NCBI GenBank assembly: GCA_947500505.1
Contig: CANMSL010000001.1
Span: 434,001-498,000 of the forward strand
Length of the DNA stretch: 64,000 bases
Direction of reading: 5' to 3'
DNA from: an uncultured Aquimarina sp.
GTDB lineage: Bacteria; Bacteroidota; Bacteroidia; Flavobacteriales; Flavobacteriaceae
Numbering within the stretch: position 1 is the stretch's first letter; the number at the start of each line of letters is the position of its first letter. Below are positions 57,493 through 64,000 of this stretch, piece after piece. The position numbers were made by a program, and so were the translations under genes. The notes under the pieces are model-generated. The model saw nothing but the letters and a program-made list of their open reading frames with translations, ran no database searches and was not told the DNA's origin.

Positions 57493-57930
57493 ATGGAAGA
57501 ACATACACCACGAAAAAGTTGGTTCGGTAGAAATTGGCCTTGGGTTGTACCGGTAGGAGGTTGCCTTACTCTGATTATTATATTTTTCATCTTTCTTGGC
57601 TCTGTTGTTTTTGGTGTCTCTAAAGCCATATCAGGTTCTACCCCTTATCAGGATGCAATTATTAAAGCACAAGGAGATGAATATATCGCTCAAATGCTTG
57701 GAGAACCAATAGAAACTAATGGCATAATGAATGGTAATATAAAATATGAAAATGATGAAGGTTCTGTTGATATTTCCATTCCAATTAAAGGTCCGGAAGG
57801 TGAAGCTAAAGTCTATGTTGTAGGCACTAAAAAGAATGGAAAATGGACATATTCAGAACTTTATGTCATACTAGACGAAAATAATGAACAGGTAGATTTG
57901 TTATGGGGTAAATCCTCAGAAAATAATTGA
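57493..57930 (+). CDS. Cytochrome c oxidase assembly factor Coa1 family-like protein
   Basis: RNWPWVVPVGGCLTLIIIFFIFLGSVVFGVSKAISGSTPYQDAIIKAQGDEYIAQMLGEPIETNG pattern. Confidence 0.7.
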   Translation: MEEHTPRKSWFGRNWPWVVPVGGCLTLIIIFFIFLGSVVFGVSKAISGSTPYQDAIIKAQGDEYIAQMLGEPIETNGIMNGNIKYENDEGSVDISIPIKGPEGEAKVYVVGTKKNGKWTYSELYVILDENNEQVDLLWGKSSENN

Positions 57931-57961
57931 TCTACCCAATTGCTAATGTAAGACAGATAAT

Positions 57962-58993
57962 ATGGTAGGAAGTGCGACTTTTAGGCAAGCTTTACTAATA
58001 TTTGGAATACCGGTTCTTATTATTTCGATGATGATAGTATTAGCTACATCAAATATTTCGCTATCGAATCCCTCTTTGTTTACTGGAATAGCCGCAGATT
58101 TAATGTTTACAGTTCCGTTTATTTATTTCTTATTAATCCGGAAAAAGAAAATTCCAAAATTTACAGTAGCCTCCTTTTTCGTTTTAGGAGTTGTCCTTGC
58201 TTCTTTTATCATTCCTGAGGAGAATCAGTTCTTAGTAATTTTTGTTAAAAATTGGATACTACCGATCATAGAAGTAAGTGTCTTTGCGTTAGTATTCATT
58301 AAAATTCGTAAAGCAATAAAGGTTTTTAGATCAACTACATCTACATCAGTGGATTTTTTCACAATCCTAAAAACCACTTGTTCAAAAATTTTACCAGAAA
58401 GAATTTCGATATTCCTGGCAATGGAGATTGCTGTCTTTTATTATGGTTTTATTTATTGGAAAAAAAGAGCACTTCGACCACATGAATATACATATCATAA
58501 AAATAGCGGAACTATAGGTCTTCTTGCAGGTTTGATGATGATTATTGCTATAGAAACCTATGTATTACACGTTTTAGCAGCAAAATGGAGCATTACTGCC
58601 GCATGGGTAATCAGCATCATTAGTATATATTCATTAATTCAGGTATTTGGATTTCTGAAATCCTTTTTCAAAAGACCTGTTTCTATTGAAAACGAAAAAC
58701 TGCATCTTAGATATGGTATTCTAAGTGAAACTATCATAAACCTTAAGGATATTAAATCTGTTGAAATTACATCTTCTCCAATCATAGGTAATGATGAAAT
58801 TAGAAAACTTTCTCCACTAGGTGAATTAGAAAATCACAATATTGTAATAACCCTGAAGAAAGACAAGAAAGAAGTACTTTATGGTCTATATGGATTAAGA
58901 AAAACATATCATGCAATTGCATTTCATATTGATCTCAAAAATGAATTTAAGGCAATGCTGGATAAACAAATATCATTATACAATATCAAGTAA
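57962..58993 (+). CDS. Hypothetical multi-TM protein with C-terminal PH-like domain
   Basis: About 8 TMs followed by VSIENEKLHLRYGILSETIINLKDIKSVEI. Confidence 0.6.
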   Translation: MVGSATFRQALLIFGIPVLIISMMIVLATSNISLSNPSLFTGIAADLMFTVPFIYFLLIRKKKIPKFTVASFFVLGVVLASFIIPEENQFLVIFVKNWILPIIEVSVFALVFIKIRKAIKVFRSTTSTSVDFFTILKTTCSKILPERISIFLAMEIAVFYYGFIYWKKRALRPHEYTYHKNSGTIGLLAGLMMIIAIETYVLHVLAAKWSITAAWVISIISIYSLIQVFGFLKSFFKRPVSIENEKLHLRYGILSETIINLKDIKSVEITSSPIIGNDEIRKLSPLGELENHNIVITLKKDKKEVLYGLYGLRKTYHAIAFHIDLKNEFKAMLDKQISLYNIK

Positions 58994-60241
58994 ATCGACA
59001 ATAGCCCTATAAATAGTATCCAACTGGTCTTGCGTGATCACGTAAGGAGGTAGTATGTAAATTGTTTTTCCCAGAGGCCGCAGACAAACTCCTTTTTGCA
59101 TAAAGTGATCAAAAATTTCAAATCTTTTTTTACCATAGCGATCCATTTCTACGTGTAAGTCCAAAGCATAAATAACTCCTTTTTGCCGTGTAGTTTTTAC
59201 CTTAGCATGGCTTTTTATTTTAGTATCAAAAGACTGATGTGATTTTATTATTCTATCAATTTTCTGTTGAATTTCTACAGAACTTAAAAGCTCTATTCCA
59301 GCAATCGCCACAGAACACGCTATTGGATTTGCAGAATACGTATGTGCATGAAAAAAAGCTTTCCCTACAGAATCATCCAAAAATGCATTATAAATTTCCT
59401 GAGTGCAACTGGTTACGGCCATTGGCACAAAGCCTGCTGTTAAAGCCTTGGACAAAGAAATAATATCCGGTTTAGTTTCTATATACTCAGAGGCAAAGTT
59501 TTTTCCGGTCTTACCAAAACCTGTCATTACTTCATCTGCAATTGTAATAATGTTATTAGCTGCGCAGATCTGTAGAATTTCATTTAAATACCTAGCTTCA
59601 AACATATGCATAGCATTAGCTCCTTGCACCAATGGTTCGTAGATAAAAGCAGCTACATCATATATAGTAATGATCTCTAACAATTCTTCTATTACATTCT
59701 CAAAATTCTCTTCATTTGGTGTTGGGATTCTTTGCACATCGATAAAAAAATCTTCGAAAGGACCATTATAAACGGATAATCCCGAAGCTGACATTGCTCC
59801 AAAAGTATCTCCGTGGAACCCATCATTAAAAGCAATAATTGTATTTCTTTTTTCACCTTTATTAAAATGATACTGTAAGGCCATTTTAATTCCAACCTCA
59901 TTTGCAGTAGAACCATTATCAGAAAAGAAAATTTTTTCCTGGTTATCAGGTAAAATTTTGATCAATTCTTCAGATAGATGAATAGCAGGTTCGTGCGTAA
60001 ATCCTGCAAAAACAATCTGATCAAGCGTACGCATTTGTTTATTTACCTTTTCGATAATGTAAGGATTGCAATGCCCATACATTGCAGTATACCAGGAAGC
60101 GATTCCATCGATATATTCTTTACCCTGATCATCAAATAATAACGCACCTTCTGCTCTTACAATCGGCAAGGCATCAGGATGAATTTTGTGCTGGGTAAGT
60201 GGGTGCCAAAGATGCCTTTTATCTCTTTCTTTCAGACTCAT
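58976..60241 (-). CDS. bioA: Adenosylmethionine-8-amino-7-oxononanoate aminotransferase
   Basis: LWHPLTQ..., YIDGIASWYTAMYGHCNP, class III aminotransferase Lys motif SLSKALTAGFVPMAVT. Confidence 0.95.
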   Translation of the reverse strand: MSLKERDKRHLWHPLTQHKIHPDALPIVRAEGALLFDDQGKEYIDGIASWYTAMYGHCNPYIIEKVNKQMRTLDQIVFAGFTHEPAIHLSEELIKILPDNQEKIFFSDNGSTANEVGIKMALQYHFNKGEKRNTIIAFNDGFHGDTFGAMSASGLSVYNGPFEDFFIDVQRIPTPNEENFENVIEELLEIITIYDVAAFIYEPLVQGANAMHMFEARYLNEILQICAANNIITIADEVMTGFGKTGKNFASEYIETKPDIISLSKALTAGFVPMAVTSCTQEIYNAFLDDSVGKAFFHAHTYSANPIACSVAIAGIELLSSVEIQQKIDRIIKSHQSFDTKIKSHAKVKTTRQKGVIYALDLHVEMDRYGKKRFEIFDHFMQKGVCLRPLGKTIYILPPYVITQDQLDTIYRAIVDLLDIV

Positions 60242-60906
60242 AATGCTTCTAATCTATCTCTAAACAAATCAGCGTATTCTTTTACTACCATAGTATCAAA
60301 GAAAGGTTCATTATCTATTCTACCTATAACCTCAACTCCTGTCATTTTTACAATAATATCTTCGGTTGTTATGTGTTCCTCTCCACTAAAAATAAGTACC
60401 GGATTAAACCCTTTTTCCTGTAGCAACTTTACTGTCATCAATGTGTGATTAATACTCCCTAAATAATGCCTGGAAACTACTATTACTTTATGATTAGCAT
60501 CTATTAGATCCAAAATAGTTTCTTTATCATTTAGTGGAACTAACAATCCACCCGCTCCTTCAATAACGATATGGTTTTTGGTTTTCGGGGTCTTTATAGT
60601 TTCGATATTAATAGTGATTCCATCAATTTCTGCTGCGGCGTGAGGACTCATCGGTGTTTGTAAGGCATAACTATTAGGGTAAAACTTTGATGTTGAATTA
60701 GACACCAATTCTTTTACCTTATCAGTATCAGAATAGGATAAGTCTCCTGCCTGTACCGGCTTAAAATAATCTGCTTGTAAAGCTTCGACAACTATTGCCG
60801 AGGCTACAGTTTTTCCAACATCGGTTCCAATCCCGGTGATAAAAATTTTCTTCGAATTTGTCTTAGCCCTATTCGACATGATGATCTGTATTTTAATTTT
60901 GAACAA
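60238..60906 (-). CDS. bioD: Dethiobiotin synthase
   Basis: IFITGIGTDVGKTVASAIVVEAL, KPVQAG, IEGAGGLLVPL. Confidence 0.95.
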   Translation of the reverse strand: MFKIKIQIIMSNRAKTNSKKIFITGIGTDVGKTVASAIVVEALQADYFKPVQAGDLSYSDTDKVKELVSNSTSKFYPNSYALQTPMSPHAAAEIDGITINIETIKTPKTKNHIVIEGAGGLLVPLNDKETILDLIDANHKVIVVSRHYLGSINHTLMTVKLLQEKGFNPVLIFSGEEHITTEDIIVKMTGVEVIGRIDNEPFFDTMVVKEYADLFRDRLEAL

Positions 60907-62056
60907 AGGTAGCTAACAACTCCAAAACTTCTGCTATTTCTTCTTTTGTATTATAAGAATGTAAACAAAAGCGCAATCGCTCTTCGCCTTTGGCAACTGT
61001 TGGCGATACTATTGGTTTCACATCAAAACCATGTTTTTGAATTCTTGAAGCGATATTTTTCACTTTTTCGTTACCGATAATCAAACAACAATGGATAGCG
61101 GAACGACTTTTTATAAACAAATCTTGTAGACCTTTAGACGCAAGTTTATCATTAAAAAACTGAATGTTATTTTGAAGTTTTTTAATTTCTAATGTCGCCT
61201 CTAATTCTTCATGAGCTGCTAGTATAGTTGCCAATGAATGTGGTGGTAGGCCTGTAGTGTAAATAAAACTTCTAGCGAAATTAACAAGATAGTTTTTTAA
61301 TTTTGAAGACCCCAAAACGACTGCGCCATGACAACCCAATGCTTTCCCGAAAGTGTGTATACGAGCAAATATCTGGCCTTCTAACTTTAATTCCTGAATA
61401 AGACCAGCTCCTTTACTACCAAAAACTCCGGTAGCATGTGCTTCATCTACGATAAAGTAGAAGTTCTTTTCGTTACAAAATTTAGCAAAAGCCTTTAAAT
61501 CCGGAGTATCGCCATCCATAGAGAACACAGACTCAGTAATTACATATACTTCCACAGGATCTGTATGACTGTCATTATCTGATAAAACTCGTTTATACCG
61601 TTTTTCTAAGTCCGCCAGATCGTTATGTTTAAATTTATATGATTTGGCATTACTCATTATAATTCCATCTCGAATAGATGCATGGATAAGCTCATCATAA
61701 AAAATAACATCTCCTCTCTGCGGAATGGATGAGAAAAACCCTACGTTGACATCATAGCCGGAGTTAAAAATCAAAGCAGCTTCAACATTATGAAAATTAG
61801 TTAAGTAGGCTTCGGTTTCATTATACAACATATGATTTCCGGACAATAAACGAGATCCAGTAGCACCATTTAGATACATTGATTTTTCCTTTAAAATCTC
61901 TTTAGCTTTATTAAAAATCAATTTGGATGACGCAAAACCTAAATAATCATTTGATGAGAAATCAATTAAATCTTTTTGAATTGGAAGGCTTCGTAAAGCC
62001 TTACTCTTTTGTCTGTTATCAAGTTTTATTAGAAGCTTTTTTGGCAAACTATTCAT
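60893..62056 (-). CDS. bioF: 8-amino-7-oxononanoate synthase
   Basis: DFSSNDYLGFA, GSRLLSGNHMLYNETE, VDEAHATGVFG, IHTFGKALGCHGAVV. Confidence 0.93.
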   Translation of the reverse strand: MNSLPKKLLIKLDNRQKSKALRSLPIQKDLIDFSSNDYLGFASSKLIFNKAKEILKEKSMYLNGATGSRLLSGNHMLYNETEAYLTNFHNVEAALIFNSGYDVNVGFFSSIPQRGDVIFYDELIHASIRDGIIMSNAKSYKFKHNDLADLEKRYKRVLSDNDSHTDPVEVYVITESVFSMDGDTPDLKAFAKFCNEKNFYFIVDEAHATGVFGSKGAGLIQELKLEGQIFARIHTFGKALGCHGAVVLGSSKLKNYLVNFARSFIYTTGLPPHSLATILAAHEELEATLEIKKLQNNIQFFNDKLASKGLQDLFIKSRSAIHCCLIIGNEKVKNIASRIQKHGFDVKPIVSPTVAKGEERLRFCLHSYNTKEEIAEVLELLATFVQN

Positions 62057-62126
62057 ACCCGTAAAAATACAATAAAATGATACTACTATTTCTGTTTATT
62101 AATGGTAGAAGAACAGGAAAAGAATA

Positions 62127-62690
62127 ATGTGCTATTTTTATCAAAAAAAGTCGATGATACACTATACAACTGTTTCGAAGGATGAGGAATTACATCAAAT
62201 TTTAGCACTTCAAAAGAAGAATTTATCTACATCTATTTCACAAATTGAAAAAGAAAAAGAAGGATTTGTAACAGTACATCACGATTTTGATATCCTGAAA
62301 AAAATGGATAATCAGGAACCTCATATTATTGCAAATGACAATGGTATGGTAGTAGGTTATGTATTATGTATGACAAAGAATTTTGGAGATTCCATAGAAA
62401 TTCTTAGACCTATGTTTCAAAAAATACAAGAACATCTTAATAAAGAAATTACTTATTTGGTTATGGGACAAGTTTGTATTGATAAAGAGTATCGGGGTCA
62501 AGGAATTTTCAGAGGTCTTTATCAAAAAATGAAAACTGTATTAGAAAACAAGTATGATCTCTTGATCACAGAAGTGGCTGCCAGCAATTTACGATCCCTC
62601 TATGCACATTATGCTATTGGTTTCAAAACGCTTATGGTCTATACTGCTGACGGAATCGAATGGCATCTTCTTCAGTGGGATTGGGAATGA
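62127..62690 (+). CDS. GNAT family N-acetyltransferase
   Basis: MGQVCIDKEYRGQGIFRGLYQKM acetyl-CoA-binding motif; start may be 62154. Confidence 0.88.
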   Translation: MCYFYQKKSMIHYTTVSKDEELHQILALQKKNLSTSISQIEKEKEGFVTVHHDFDILKKMDNQEPHIIANDNGMVVGYVLCMTKNFGDSIEILRPMFQKIQEHLNKEITYLVMGQVCIDKEYRGQGIFRGLYQKMKTVLENKYDLLITEVAASNLRSLYAHYAIGFKTLMVYTADGIEWHLLQWDWE

Positions 62691-62732
62691 AAAAATTCTC
62701 TAATCTAGTTTAATGAGTTTATTCTTTTTCTA

Positions 62733-62949
62733 TTATTCAGATATCTGATCGACATTAACCTGTTGTTTTCCGTGAGCTTTAATACTCTGACCTTTTGCTC
62801 CTCTAGAAGTTTCAAAACGATTTATTTCACCATAATTTTAGAAGCCTTATACGAGTAGAAATTTTAATGAAGAAAGTTACCACGTCTAAGACTTTACCAA
62901 TAGTGGAATTATCTTTGTTAATAAAATGAGTACCATCAATAGTTAACTT
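62733..62949 (-). pseudogene. Degenerate coding remnant in two frames
   Basis: Reverse frames give KLTIDGTHFINKDNSTIGKVLDVVTFFIKISTRIR (62845-62949) and NYGEINRFETSRGAKGQSIKAHGKQQVNVDQISE* (62733-62837) with no start. Confidence 0.35.
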
Positions 62950-64000
62950 ATGGTGCTGGTACAGCTGCCTTTGAATCTCTTAATAAAATGCAATATTGTG
63001 CATAATTTGTTGTCGCCAAATCTGGTAATATTTCTATTTTTTGATCTCGGAGAAATGGTAAAATCATAGTCTGACTTAATAATCTATCAGAATTATGGTA
63101 AGGACTATCTTGGGCGTCTAAACGAAAAATAGTAGTTGAATTAGGTTGCGATGCTCTTTTTAAATCTTTGATGCCATATTGATGATATGTCATTAAAGAT
63201 TCATAAGAAAAATGTAATTCTGTCCATGTTTTTCCGGTATGTAAAAAATCTGGAAGTATTTTACTAGGCATAATTATTTGACTATCGATGTAAGCCATTA
63301 TCATTGAAACCATATTTTTACCAATTGGTAACTCCGATGTTTTAATTAAATATGCTAATGACTCTGCACCATTTTTTAGAGGTGACTGCAACACATGAGC
63401 AAAGCCATAATATCCATAGATTTTTTGATCTTTTAGATTCAAATGCTTATAAATTTCTTTAAAATTTTCAACTATTTTAAGCTCTCGCCCTTTATCTTTT
63501 GTTTGAATCAGGGTCCTCAAAATATGCAAGTAATCAAAAGCTGAGCTGCCCAGTTCTGTTTTTATTAATTCCAAAGATACCTTATCGTTCAATAAGGTGA
63601 TTGCATATTCAATCAAATCCTCTTTAGAGGTTTGATTAAAATATACTTTTTTATTTATTGACGAATTTTTGATAATCTCGTTAAGATGCTGCTTGGCCAA
63701 CTCATAATCAACCATAATATCACTACCAAGAACGTGAATTTTATTAGCTTCAGTTAATGTATTATTGTATTGATAAAGTTTTTTCCATTTACCTAAATAA
63801 TCTATATTGCTTTTGGGTACGTATGGAATAAAGTTCTGTAAAGCTTTAAGCAAAAGTGAATCAGATCCCGTATTAAGATATTTATTAAGAAAATAAGCCT
63901 GACTATAATCTACCTCAGCCATATAAAAACGAACATTAGCTCTTTTATGTAAATGCTCAAACAATTGATAATCCACTTTTGGAGATTTAGCAAATCCATG
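62948..64000 (-). CDS. Hypothetical protein, N-terminus beyond the window
   Basis: Open frame continues upstream of the reported GTG start (HGFAKSPK-VDYQLFEHL...), so the CDS is truncated at the window end; GxxHG-type N-terminal context loosely suggests an erythromycin-esterase/ChaN-like hydrolase but not confidently. Confidence 0.55.
   Translation of the reverse strand, partial: HGFAKSPKVDYQLFEHLHKRANVRFYMAEVDYSQAYFLNKYLNTGSDSLLLKALQNFIPYVPKSNIDYLGKWKKLYQYNNTLTEANKIHVLGSDIMVDYELAKQHLNEIIKNSSINKKVYFNQTSKEDLIEYAITLLNDKVSLELIKTELGSSAFDYLHILRTLIQTKDKGRELKIVENFKEIYKHLNLKDQKIYGYYGFAHVLQSPLKNGAESLAYLIKTSELPIGKNMVSMIMAYIDSQIIMPSKILPDFLHTGKTWTELHFSYESLMTYHQYGIKDLKRASQPNSTTIFRLDAQDSPYHNSDRLLSQTMILPFLRDQKIEILPDLATTNYAQYCILLRDSKAAVPAP

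Noticed and set aside
1-64000. CRISPR arrays, tRNA/rRNA genes, transposases, integrases, prophage or classic defence systems
   Set aside because: None recognised by eye on either strand; intergenic regions are short and lack tRNA T-loop motifs or regular repeats

Overview
This window is a chromosomal segment of a Bacteroidota member, most likely Flavobacteriaceae and possibly Aquimarina-like. The taxon is inferred from AT-rich DNA, TAnnTTTG promoters, the gldD/gldE-ssb-mutY-HU-rng block, GLPGLI and DUF3098/DUF3127/DUF4199/DUF4301 families, and L21-HhH. Most of it is ordinary core genome: ftsX, uppP, truB, tag, upp, aat, greA, arfB, ahcY, rpmA/rplU, M16 peptidases, gldE/gldD, ssb, mutY, HU, rng, recX, and the biotin genes bioB/KAS/bioA/bioD/bioF. 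The accessory island at about 39.5-53.4 kb is the most interesting part. It has two peptide units. (1) An orphan Bacteroidota GG-leader RiPP-like precursor (46 aa, missed by the ORF track) sits between a TPR/AraC regulator and a prolyl-oligopeptidase lipoprotein. (2) A candidate SDP-like secreted-peptide system contains a 69-aa signal-peptide precursor with its own promoter, a 16-bp palindrome and a terminator; an SdpA-like partner; an HTTM/SdpB-like membrane protein; a PadR-HAAS regulator pair; an outer-membrane beta-barrel protein plus GLPGLI protein; an ABC ATPase and permease; and a DCC thiol-oxidoreductase interrupted by a single in-frame TAG where a Trp is expected. A near-identical putative operator lies upstream of both padR and the outer-membrane/ABC operon. 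Other notable items are a TPP riboswitch with an expanded P3 arm upstream of a TonB-dependent receptor, a possible linked thiamine-uptake operon (YkoF-like/PnuC/NadR-like ATPase), and a 29-aa ultra-basic ORF after HU whose stop codon lies inside a perfect terminator stem. All assignments were made by eye from the sequence; no database search was run.
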